From: Burkholderiales bacterium
GTDB taxonomy: Bacteria; Actinomycetota; Thermoleophilia; Gaiellales; Gaiellaceae
Assembly (NCBI GenBank): GCA_025935595.1
Contig: JAICUZ010000146.1
Location: 1 to 6,875 of the forward strand
DNA length: 6,875 nt
Direction: 5' to 3'
Positions within the stretch are counted from its first letter, which is position 1. The number at the start of each line of letters is the position of its first letter. Position numbers and translations under genes: made by a program. This document shows positions 1 to 5,241 of the stretch, in pieces. The notes under the pieces were generated by a model. It searched no databases, had not been told where the DNA came from, and saw nothing but the letters and a program-made list of their open reading frames with translations.

Positions 1-723
1 CCGCTCCGCGTTCATGCCGTCGAGGACCTGCCGGAAGCCGCTCCCCTCCACGCCGACGAGCGCGTCGGCCGGAAGCTCGACGCCGTCGAAGAACACCTCG
101 GTCGTCGCGTGGTTCAGCATCGTCTTGATCGGCCGGATCGTGAGCGTCCCGGCGGCGGTCGCAGCGCGGAGGTCGACGATGAACGTCGAGAGGCCGTGCG
201 TCCGCTTCTCCACCTGCTCGATCGGCGTGGTGCGCGCGAGCAGCAGCATGAGGTCGGAGTGGAGCGCGCGCGACGTCCAGATCTTCTGGCCGCGCACGAC
301 GTACCCGTCGGTCGTGCGCTCGGCGGTCGTCTCGATGCGGGTCGTGTCGCTGCCCGCGGTGGGCTCGGTCACACCGAACGCCTGCAGGCGAAGCGACCCG
401 TCCGCGATCGGCGGCAGCCAGCGCTGCTTCTGCTCCACGGAGCCGTGGCGCAGGATGGTGCCCATCGTGTACATCTGCGCGTGGCACGCGGCCGCGTTGC
501 CGCCGGACGCGTTGATCTCCTCGAGCACGACGCTTGCCTCCTGGAGGCCGAGCCCGGCGCCGCCGAGCTCCGTGGGGATGAGCACGCCGAGCCAGCCGCC
601 GTCGGTCAGCGCGGCGACGAACTCTTCGGCGTAGCCGTCCGGCTCGAGCCCGCGCCAGTACTCGCCGGGGAAGCCGGAGCAGACCTCGGCGACCGCGGCG
701 CGGATGTCGGCGTGGTCGCTCAC
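1..723 (-). CDS. Acyl-CoA dehydrogenase, N-terminal 241 residues (C-terminus beyond left edge)
   Basis: FAD-dependent acyl-CoA dehydrogenases oxidise an acyl-CoA thioester to the 2,3-enoyl-CoA in the cytoplasm and pass electrons to an electron-transfer flavoprotein. The reading frame is open from GTG at 723 to the window edge. Residues 44-60 read WLGVLIPTELGGAGLGL, the usual N-terminal helical-domain pattern. Residues 116-127 (FGVTEPTAGSDT) match acyl-CoA dehydrogenase signature 1, whose residues contact flavin and substrate. Residues 145-151 (GQKIWTS) follow in the middle beta-domain. The visible part ends at MNAER, where the C-terminal helical domain begins, so the catalytic Glu is not in view. 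GTG 723 was chosen because it lies 6 nt after a TAGGCT -10-like element and no Shine-Dalgarno site is present. The gene is divergent from the alpha/beta hydrolase. Family assignment is firm. The substrate (fatty, branched-chain or other acyl-CoA) cannot be told. Confidence 0.95.
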   Translation of the reverse strand, partial: MSDHADIRAAVAEVCSGFPGEYWRGLEPDGYAEEFVAALTDGGWLGVLIPTELGGAGLGLQEASVVLEEINASGGNAAACHAQMYTMGTILRHGSVEQKQRWLPPIADGSLRLQAFGVTEPTAGSDTTRIETTAERTTDGYVVRGQKIWTSRALHSDLMLLLARTTPIEQVEKRTHGLSTFIVDLRAATAAGTLTIRPIKTMLNHATTEVFFDGVELPADALVGVEGSGFRQVLDGMNAER

Positions 724-729
724 CGACCT

Positions 730-735
730 AGCCTA
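730..735 (-). promoter_or_regulatory. Candidate -10 element (TAGGCT) for the acyl-CoA dehydrogenase
   Basis: On the minus strand TAGGCT fits the TANNNT form of a -10 hexamer and ends 6 nt before the GTG at 723, the spacing expected for a leaderless transcript. No clear -35 was found. It shares the TA step at 734-735 with the oppositely directed TACGAT element. Inferred from position only. Confidence 0.35.
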
Positions 736-739
736 CGAT
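734..739 (+). promoter_or_regulatory. Candidate -10 element (TACGAT) for the alpha/beta hydrolase
   Basis: TACGAT matches TATAAT at four of six positions including the key A2 and T6. It ends 9 nt before the GTG at 749, so a transcript starting at about 746 would be almost leaderless. No convincing -35 is seen. It overlaps the opposite-strand TAGGCT element by two bases. Confidence 0.35.
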
Positions 740-748
740 CCCGGCACA

Positions 749-1363
749 GTGATCACCGAGGTACGCGTACGCGGACCGGCGCACGCCCCGGCGGTGATCT
801 GCATGAACGGGGGCCGGGCCGCTGCCGTCGAGGGCACGTGGAGCGCATCGCTCGAGTGGCTCGTCGGGCGGCTCGCGCCGCGGTTCCCCGAGCTCCGCTT
901 CGCGGAGGTGAAGTACCGGATCAAGTCGTGGAACCGCTTCGACTCGTGCGTCGAGGACGCGCGACAGGCGATCGAGCGCGTCGACGCCGAGCGGACTTTG
1001 CTCCTCGGCTTCTCGATGGGTGGAGCCGTCGCGATCTCCGTCGCTGACGACCCGCGGGTCGAGGGCGTCCTCGGGCTCGCACCGTGGATCCCCGACCGTC
1101 TCTCTCTGGAGCCGCTCCGCGGGCGGCGGCTCGACGTGATCCACGGGTCACTCGACCGCGCCTTTCCGGGGATTCCGGGCGTGTCGCCGGCCCTGTCGCG
1201 GCGCGGCTTCGATCGTGCCCAGGCGCTCGGTGTGCCCGGCACCTACACGCTGATCCGCGGCGCGCTGCACGCGATCGCCCTGCGCGCGGGCCGGCCTGTG
1301 CCGCTCCCCCGGGCCGGTGTGTGGGTGAACCAGATCGCAACCCGCCTGGAACAGTTCGGCTGA
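749..1363 (+). CDS. Small alpha/beta-hydrolase fold protein
   Basis: This is a 204-residue cytoplasmic protein with the elements of a serine hydrolase of the alpha/beta fold. The nucleophile elbow GFSMGG (residues 87-92) gives Ser89. HGSLD (132-136) gives a probable acid Asp136, and GALHAIAL (171-178) gives His174. The order Ser-Asp-His and the spacing fit a minimal hydrolase without a large lid, close to the dienelactone-hydrolase/KAN-type proteins in size. There is no signal peptide. An in-frame ATG at 704 would place the start 20 bp inside the divergent dehydrogenase and upstream of the best -10 element. GTG 749, just after TACGAT, leads straight into the first beta-strand and is preferred. 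The 3' end lies 3 bp from the stop of the convergent HD gene. The substrate is unknown. Confidence 0.85.
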   Translation: MITEVRVRGPAHAPAVICMNGGRAAAVEGTWSASLEWLVGRLAPRFPELRFAEVKYRIKSWNRFDSCVEDARQAIERVDAERTLLLGFSMGGAVAISVADDPRVEGVLGLAPWIPDRLSLEPLRGRRLDVIHGSLDRAFPGIPGVSPALSRRGFDRAQALGVPGTYTLIRGALHAIALRAGRPVPLPRAGVWVNQIATRLEQFG

Positions 1364-1366
1364 TAC

Positions 1367-2041
1367 CTAACTGTCGAACGGCGCGGCGAGCACGCGCGCG
1401 GCGAACGCAGGATCGGCGGCCAGCGGGCCGAGGTGGCACCACGGTTTCGCCGCCGCCTGCTTCTCGACCAGCTCGACGAACTGCTGCTTGAACCCGTCGC
1501 GCGGCGCGGTGGCGACGACGTCGTCGAACGTGTCCCGGTCGAACTCCTTCACCCGCCAGCCGCCGACGTCGACCGACGTGCCGTAGGCGAGCAGCAGCGA
1601 CTCCACCTCGTCCTCGTCCTCGGGGCCGTTCCAGTGGTCGCGGATCGCGTGCGCGGCCCGGTCGGCGCGCTCGGCGTCCCACCCGACGGAGACGAGAAGC
1701 TCGTGCGCCGCCGCAGCGCCGTCAGCCTCGAAGTCGTTGCCGCGGTCGTGCGACTCGAGCAGGCCGATGTCGTGCAAGAGCGCTGCGACGTACAGCACTT
1801 CGCTTTCGAACGGGCGCGATTCCGAGAGGCCGAGGAGCGCGCCCCAGGCGTACGAACGCACGCCGTGGTTCGTGAGCGCGCGCGGCTGCGCCGATGCGGC
1901 GAGCTCCTCGGCCGCGCGCGCGGCGGTGCTGTCGGGGATCGTGAGGCGCTCGAGGTCGTGCCGGTCGAGCCGAGTGCCGTCGACGGTCACCCCGCGCGAC
2001 GCGAGCCGGGTCACGAGCTGCCGCAGCCCTTCGTTCGTCAT
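1367..2041 (-). CDS. HD-domain hydrolase, cyanamide-hydratase-like
   Basis: This 224-residue protein has the metal-binding pattern of the HD superfamily: His59 in NHGVRSYAWG, His90-Asp91 in AALLHDIGL, and Asp158 in GTSVDVGG. Residues 103-113 (DFEADGAAAAH) and 131-137 (HAIRDHW) resemble the FEVDGA and AI..H segments of the HD subgroup that includes cyanamide hydratase and many uncharacterised actinobacterial and fungal relatives. Members hydrolyse phosphoesters or hydrate small nitriles, and the real substrate here cannot be deduced. ATG 2041 is preceded by GAAAGG with a 4-nt spacer, an acceptable ribosome binding site. The gene starts 30 bp after the stop of the secreted-protein gene on the same strand, so the two are probably co-transcribed. 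It converges on the alpha/beta hydrolase with a 3-bp gap, leaving no room for a separate terminator. Confidence 0.85.
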   Translation of the reverse strand: MTNEGLRQLVTRLASRGVTVDGTRLDRHDLERLTIPDSTAARAAEELAASAQPRALTNHGVRSYAWGALLGLSESRPFESEVLYVAALLHDIGLLESHDRGNDFEADGAAAAHELLVSVGWDAERADRAAHAIRDHWNGPEDEDEVESLLLAYGTSVDVGGWRVKEFDRDTFDDVVATAPRDGFKQQFVELVEKQAAAKPWCHLGPLAADPAFAARVLAAPFDS

Positions 2042-2071
2042 GCGGCCTTTCTACCGCACGATGGACATTGG

Positions 2072-2584
2072 CTAGCCCCAGGCCGTTCCGCCTGTCGTCG
2101 TCGTGGGGGTCGGTGCCGCGACCGCGCTCCTGACGAGCCCGCCGTTCGTGTTGACGACGTACCACTGTTTCTCGAAGCCCTGCCCCTTGGTCTGGCCAGC
2201 GGAGGTGTCTCCGGCGAAGGTGTAGAGAGGCCACCCGGCGTAGGTCACCTGGCGCATGCCGTTCTTCGCCTTGATCGTCCCGAGCTTCGCGGCCTTCGCG
2301 CCCGCTCCGGCGGTCGGCTTCGCGCCGGCCTTGACGAGCAGCGGCGGCCAGTACTTGTTGCAGGTGGCGTCCGCGCTGCAGCGGTTCACGCCCTTGCGGT
2401 CGATCGTGTAGCGGTAGAGCGTCCGCCCTTTCGCGGTGACGAGGATCGTCCCGAACGACTTGCTCTTGACCACGTTGACGGTGCCCGTCGCGCGCGATGA
2501 CGATGTCGCCGCCATCGCAGCTCCGACGCCGAGCGGCACGAGGAGCAGGAGCGGCAGAAGCCACCGAATCGTCCTGCCTGTCAT
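2072..2584 (-). CDS. Secreted Yx(FWY)xxD-repeat protein (COG4315 / Lipoprotein_15 type)
   Basis: This 170-residue exported protein is of unknown biochemical role. Residues 1-26 form a signal peptide: charged MTGRTIR, a Leu-rich core, and a probable cleavage at AMA-A. There is no lipobox Cys, so unlike many relatives it is probably released rather than lipidated. Two copies of the family repeat follow. Repeat 1 has GRTLYRYTIDRKG (53-65) and then CSADATCNKYWPPLL (69-83). Repeat 2 has GWPLYTFAGDTSAGQTKGQG (117-136) and then WYVV (141-144). Cys69 and Cys75 are the only cysteines and could form a disulphide. The tail is Thr/Pro/Gly-rich. An in-frame ATG at 2590 abuts the AAAGGAG ribosome binding site with no spacer. 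ATG at 2584 has a 6-nt spacer and is chosen. It is the likely first gene of a unit with the HD hydrolase. Family is sure; role is not. Confidence 0.9.
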   Translation of the reverse strand: MTGRTIRWLLPLLLLVPLGVGAAMAATSSSRATGTVNVVKSKSFGTILVTAKGRTLYRYTIDRKGVNRCSADATCNKYWPPLLVKAGAKPTAGAGAKAAKLGTIKAKNGMRQVTYAGWPLYTFAGDTSAGQTKGQGFEKQWYVVNTNGGLVRSAVAAPTPTTTTGGTAWG

Positions 2585-2590
2585 CTCCAT

Positions 2591-2597
2591 CTCCTTT
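2591..2597 (-). promoter_or_regulatory. Strong ribosome binding site AAAGGAG, deciding the start at 2584
   Basis: AAAGGAG on the minus strand ends 6 nt before the ATG at 2584 and directly touches the alternative ATG at 2590. The spacing supports 2584. It is the best Shine-Dalgarno match in the window, where most genes have none. Confidence 0.75.
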
Positions 2598-2665
2598 CGT
2601 TCTGTTCCTGCCTCGCATGGACTACGAAGGACCCGTCGTTCCGGATTCGTCTAGATGATTCAGCC
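2598..2665. other. Divergent intergenic region between secreted protein and MFS transporter
   Basis: These 68 bp must hold both promoters. On the plus strand, TAGATG (2652-2657) lies 8 nt before the GTG of the transporter and is a weak -10 candidate. On the minus strand, GGAAC occurs at 2642-2638, resembling an ECF-sigma -35 box, but no matching -10 was found at normal spacing. No clear operator palindrome is visible. Confidence 0.3.
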
Positions 2666-4150
2666 GTGCAGAGCCGCCGCCCAGTGCTGCTTCGGCTGAC
2701 CGGCCGCGCCGGCCGGGCGCTCGCGTCTCACATCGAGGTGCGCCTGGGCGGCGGGGCGCGCGCCCGCGTCGTCGTCGTGCTTGCGTGCGTGCTCGCGCTG
2801 AGCGGCGCCGACACCGCGACGGTCGGCGCGTCGGCGACCGAGCTTCGCAGCGGGCTCGGGATCACGAACACCGACATCGGACTGCTCGTCGCCGTGTCGT
2901 CGCTCGTCGCCGCGGTCGCGACGATGCCGTTCGGCGTGCTCGCCGACCGGGTTCGCCGCACGTGGACGCTCGGCGCCGCGATCGCCCTCTGGAGCGTCGC
3001 CATGTTCTGGAGCGCGATCGTCACGAACTTCAACGAGCTGCTGCTCTCGCGCCTCTTCCTCGGCATCGTCACCGCGGCGGCCGGCCCGCTCGTCGCGTCG
3101 CTCGTCGGCGACTACTTCCCGGCGGCCGAACGCGGCCGTATCTACGGCTACATCCTGGCGGGTGAGCTGCTCGGCGCCGGGTTCGGCTTCGCGGTCACCG
3201 GCGACATCGCGACGATCTCGTGGCGCGCGGCGTTCGTCGTGCTGGCAGTTCCCGCGGTCGTGCTCGCGTGGTTCGTCGTCAAGCTGCCGGAGCCGCGACG
3301 CGGCGGCTCTGCGCCGCTCGAGAGCATCCATCCGCAGCCCGAGCGGGCACAGCCGGGCAAGGAAGGGAAGCCGAGCGACGCGCAGCAGCTCGCGCGCGAG
3401 CACGGGATCGAGCCCGACCCCGCGCTCGTGCTCCGGCACGAGAGCATCGGCTTCGCCGCCGCGGTCCGGTACGTGTTGCGGGTACGGACGAACCTCGTCC
3501 TGATCGCCGCCAGCGCGTGCGGCTACTACTTCCTCGCCGGCATCCAGACCTTCGGCTCCGAGTTCGCGAAGGAGCAGTACCGGATCAACCAGGCGTTCGC
3601 GAACGTGCTGCTTCTGCTCGTCGGCGTCGGCGCCGTCGTCGGCGTGCTCGCGGGCGGGTTCCTCGGCGACTGGCTCGTGCGGAGGCGGTACCTGAAGGGC
3701 CGCATCCTCGTCAGCGTGATCGCGGCGAGCGGCGCAACGGTGCTCTTCATCCCGGCGCTCTTCGTCCGCACCGCGTTCGGCGCTCTCCCCTACCTCGCGC
3801 TCGCCGCGCTCGCCCTGTCCGCGCAGAATCCGCCGCTCGACGCCGCGCGGCTCGACATCATGCCCGCGCAGCTCTGGGGCCGCGCCGAGGCGATCCGCAC
3901 CGTGCTGCGCGGCCTCGCGCAGGCACTCGCGCCGCTGCTCTTCGGGATCGTCTCCGACCACGTCTTCGGCGGCGGCCGTTTCGGGCTCCAGATGACGTTC
4001 GTCGTGATGCTGCTGCCGCTCGCGGGGAGCGCCGCGCTGCTCTATCGCGCGCTCAGCACCTATCCGCGCGACGTCGCGTCCGCGGCGGCGTCGGCCGACG
4101 CGACCGACGAGTGGAGCTGGGACGAGACCGATCACTCTCGCCGCCGATAG
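2666..4150 (+). CDS. Major facilitator superfamily transporter (Spinster/sugar-phosphate-permease-like)
   Basis: This 494-residue inner-membrane secondary transporter has about 12 hydrophobic segments: near 34-54, 70-91, 100-119, 124-146, 159-181, 186-204, 275-296, 311-333, 345-366, 372-388, 414-434 and 443-461. MFS motif A is clear in the first half as GVLADRVRR (90-98) and appears in weaker form in the second half as GGFLGDWLVRRR (330-341). The loop between segments 6 and 7 (about 205-272) is long, charged and Pro/Gly-rich. The tail from about 465 is acidic then Arg-rich. The pattern ASATELR...LGITNTDIGLLVAVSS and the ERGRIYGYILAGELLG segment resemble actinobacterial MFS proteins near the Spinster group, but the substrate is unknown. 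GTG 2666 has no Shine-Dalgarno site. Its C-terminal 19 bp overlap the convergent Erm-like gene. Adjacency to a resistance-type methyltransferase allows an efflux role, but this is only inference. Confidence 0.92.
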   Translation: MQSRRPVLLRLTGRAGRALASHIEVRLGGGARARVVVVLACVLALSGADTATVGASATELRSGLGITNTDIGLLVAVSSLVAAVATMPFGVLADRVRRTWTLGAAIALWSVAMFWSAIVTNFNELLLSRLFLGIVTAAAGPLVASLVGDYFPAAERGRIYGYILAGELLGAGFGFAVTGDIATISWRAAFVVLAVPAVVLAWFVVKLPEPRRGGSAPLESIHPQPERAQPGKEGKPSDAQQLAREHGIEPDPALVLRHESIGFAAAVRYVLRVRTNLVLIAASACGYYFLAGIQTFGSEFAKEQYRINQAFANVLLLLVGVGAVVGVLAGGFLGDWLVRRRYLKGRILVSVIAASGATVLFIPALFVRTAFGALPYLALAALALSAQNPPLDAARLDIMPAQLWGRAEAIRTVLRGLAQALAPLLFGIVSDHVFGGGRFGLQMTFVVMLLPLAGSAALLYRALSTYPRDVASAAASADATDEWSWDETDHSRRR

Positions 4151-4833
4151 CGCTCCGCCCACTGGTGCGCGTCGAGGTCGCGCGGCAGTGCACCGCCGAT
4201 GCGGCGGCCGCGGCGGAACGCGTCCGCGACGAACCGGCGGTACGCAGGCAGCTCGGCTGCCGGGATCAGCGGCCGGGCGCGACGGGTCGCGACGAGGACG
4301 CCGGCGTCGCACGCAGGCGGCGGGTCGAACGCCGAGGCGGGCAGCTTCCGCTCGACGCGCAGCTCGTGGAATGCGCCCCAGAGGATGCCGCTGACGCTGC
4401 TCGGTGCCGGCAGGCCGCGCTTCACGGCGACGCCCCACTCGACGATCAGGTCGGCGCGCACGAGCGGAAGCGTTGGGTCGTCGAGCAAACGGTGAAGCAG
4501 GTCGCTCGTGTGCGCGAACGGGATGTTCGCGACGACGCGGAACGGCTCGTCGGGGAGCGCGACCTCGAGCGCGTCGCCTGCGACGACGTGCACGTTCGAC
4601 CAGCGGTTACGCAGGCCGGCGGCGAGCCGGCTGTCGAGCTCGATCGCGACGACGCGCCGCGCGACGCGCGCGAGCTCGGCGGTCAGCCGGCCCGAGCCCG
4701 CGCCGATGTCGACGACGAGGTCGCGCGGCGAGATGTCCGCGCCGGCGACGATCGCCGCGGCAAGCGAACGGCTGCGAAGGAAGTGACGGCTACGCGGAAG
4801 GGGCGGCCGCGCCGGTGCGCGCCGACCTGCCAC
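4132..4833 (-). CDS. Erm-like 23S rRNA (adenine-N6)-methyltransferase
   Basis: This 233-residue SAM-dependent methyltransferase of the KsgA/Erm family resembles actinobacterial Erm proteins, which methylate A2058 of 23S rRNA and confer macrolide-lincosamide-streptogramin B resistance. Motif X is SRHFLRSR (15-22), motif I VVDIGAGSGRLT (40-51), acidic Glu65, motif III GDAL (86-89), and catalytic motif IV NIPF (103-106). VEWGVAVKR (131-139) and the stretch FDPPPACDAGVLVATRR follow as in Erm proteins. Features that differ: Arg16 stands where Gln is usual (SQNFL/SQHFL), motif IV has Phe rather than Tyr (tolerated), and the protein is shorter than most Erm enzymes (about 250-380), though longer than Erm(37). 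GTG 4833 is the only start before an in-frame stop at 4867-4869. It has only a weak CAGG site 6 nt upstream. A short ORF from a leaderless-type promoter overlaps this start. Resistance activity is not proven; a different rRNA target is possible. Confidence 0.85.
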   Translation of the reverse strand: MAGRRAPARPPLPRSRHFLRSRSLAAAIVAGADISPRDLVVDIGAGSGRLTAELARVARRVVAIELDSRLAAGLRNRWSNVHVVAGDALEVALPDEPFRVVANIPFAHTSDLLHRLLDDPTLPLVRADLIVEWGVAVKRGLPAPSSVSGILWGAFHELRVERKLPASAFDPPPACDAGVLVATRRARPLIPAAELPAYRRFVADAFRRGRRIGGALPRDLDAHQWAERYRRRE

Positions 4834-4858
4834 GGAAGACCTGCGTGACGAACGACAT
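4790..4858 (-). CDS. Possible 22-codon leaderless leader ORF overlapping the Erm-like gene start
   Basis: ATG at 4858 lies 7 nt after TATAGT, the best -10 match in the window, so it could be translated from a leaderless mRNA. It encodes MSFVTQVFRGRSARTGAAAP followed by SA and stop at 4790. It spans the GTG 4833 start of the methyltransferase in another frame (25 nt downstream). Leader peptides controlling erm genes by ribosome stalling are established in Firmicutes, and leaderless ermE mRNA is known in actinomycetes, but overlap of this kind is not the classic layout. It could also be the true N-terminus joined by a frameshift, or chance. Confidence 0.3.
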   Translation of the reverse strand: MSFVTQVFRGRSARTGAAAPSA

Positions 4859-4865
4859 CGCCGGA

Positions 4866-4871
4866 ACTATA
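4866..4871 (-). promoter_or_regulatory. Candidate -10 element TATAGT upstream of the Erm-like gene
   Basis: TATAGT matches TATAAT at five of six positions in a GC-rich setting and lies 7 nt before the ATG at 4858. Transcription would start at about 4858-4860. It overlaps the TAG stop of the 56-aa gene (4867-4869). No good -35 lies 16-18 nt upstream, which is common for leaderless actinobacterial promoters. Confidence 0.45.
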
Positions 4872-5037
4872 CGGTGCGCGGCGCGCCGGCCAGGCCGGTC
4901 GCCGAGGGCGGTTTCACACCGAGCCAGTGGAAGATCGGCGGAGCGTCTTCGGGAACCCGCGGGTTCGGGCGTGGCTCCGGCACAGCTGCCGCGGCAATCC
5001 GCTCTGCAAGCTCGATCGCTCCCTTGATGCTGTCCAT
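4867..5037 (-). CDS. Small hypothetical protein, 56 aa
   Basis: I do not recognise this protein. Residues 2-19 (DSIKGAIELAERIAAAAV) look like an amphipathic helix, followed by a Pro-rich segment with PEPRPNPRVPEDAPPIFHWLG (about 20-40) and a short Ala/Pro tail. It has no membrane segment, Cys or signal peptide. Third positions are G/C-rich as in neighbouring genes, which supports coding. ATG 5037 has a poorly placed AGG just 1 nt upstream. An in-frame TTG at 5064 follows GGAGG by only 3 nt, and a GTG at 5130 would add a Trp-rich stretch without coding character, so ATG is preferred. The gene lies directly upstream of the Erm-like gene on the same strand and may be co-transcribed with it. Confidence 0.55.
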   Translation of the reverse strand: MDSIKGAIELAERIAAAAVPEPRPNPRVPEDAPPIFHWLGVKPPSATGLAGAPRTV

Positions 5038-5119
5038 ACCTGCCAATTTTGTCCAGCGAGGCAATATCCTCCAGGGTCGAAGGCATGGGTCGTCCCACCC
5101 GTTCGACCGGCTCCCAGGT

Positions 5120-5146
5120 TTAGCTTTCACCCGGTTCTGCCGATAG
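5120..5146 (+). promoter_or_regulatory. Candidate sigma-28/WhiG-type promoter
   Basis: GCCGATAG (5139-5146) matches the FliA -10 consensus GCCGATAA at seven of eight positions. Exactly 11 nt upstream, TTAGCTTT (5120-5127) matches TAAAGTTT at five of eight. The start would fall at about 5153, just before ATG 5155. An identical octamer occurs by chance inside the transporter gene at 4143-4150, so the -10 match alone is weak. The alternative is a housekeeping -10 TAGCTT at 5121-5126 with an AAGGG ribosome site at 5148-5152. Confidence 0.4.
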
Positions 5147-5154
5147 CAAGGGTG

Positions 5155-5241
5155 ATGCTGATGTTCGCCCTCATCGCTCTCCTGTCGATCGCGATGATCG
5201 ACACCGCCGTCGGCGTGGTCGCCCGCGTCGGGCGCCGCTAG
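5155..5241 (+). CDS. Very small hydrophobic membrane peptide, 28 aa
   Basis: The predicted product is MLMFALIALLSIAMIDTAVG followed by VVARVGRR: a single hydrophobic segment of about 20-22 residues with a basic C-terminal end, typical of one-span small membrane proteins. The start depends on the promoter. If transcription begins at about 5153, ATG 5155 is essentially leaderless. If it begins further upstream, AAGGG at 5148-5152 is well placed (8 nt) for ATG 5161, giving 26 residues. The TAG stop overlaps the stop of the opposite gene within the palindrome CTAG at 5238-5241. That this frame ends exactly at the neighbour's end supports a real gene but does not prove it. Function unknown. Confidence 0.45.
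   Translation: MLMFALIALLSIAMIDTAVGVVARVGRR

Noticed and set aside
704..748. ATG 704 as start of the alpha/beta hydrolase
   Set aside because: It lies inside the divergent dehydrogenase coding region and upstream of the likely promoter. GTG 749 fits the -10 element and the fold start.
1433..2500. Plus-strand open frame of 355 codons opposite the HD hydrolase and secreted protein
   Set aside because: No recognisable motif and Arg/Val/Ala-rich composition. The minus-strand genes carry clear HD and repeat-family motifs.
4143..4150. Second GCCGATAG octamer, as a possible sigma-28 promoter
   Set aside because: It is the end of the transporter coding sequence, and the bases 11 nt upstream (GAGACCGA) do not resemble a -35 box.
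2660..4438. Long minus-strand open frame of 592 codons opposite the MFS transporter
   Set aside because: Its product is extremely Arg/Asp/Glu/Ala-rich with no hydrophobic core, which is what the antisense of GC-rich codons gives. The plus-strand frame has 12 membrane spans and MFS motifs.
3220..4848. Plus-strand open frame of 542 codons across the transporter and the methyltransferase
   Set aside because: Low-complexity Arg/Ala-rich product crossing two well-supported genes in other frames; a GC-content artefact.
5127..5155. Inverted repeat TCACCC...GGGTGA as a possible riboswitch or terminator
   Set aside because: Only a 6-bp stem with a 17-nt loop and no T-run. It overlaps the promoter and likely start, and I see no match to a riboswitch consensus such as the c-di-GMP classes.
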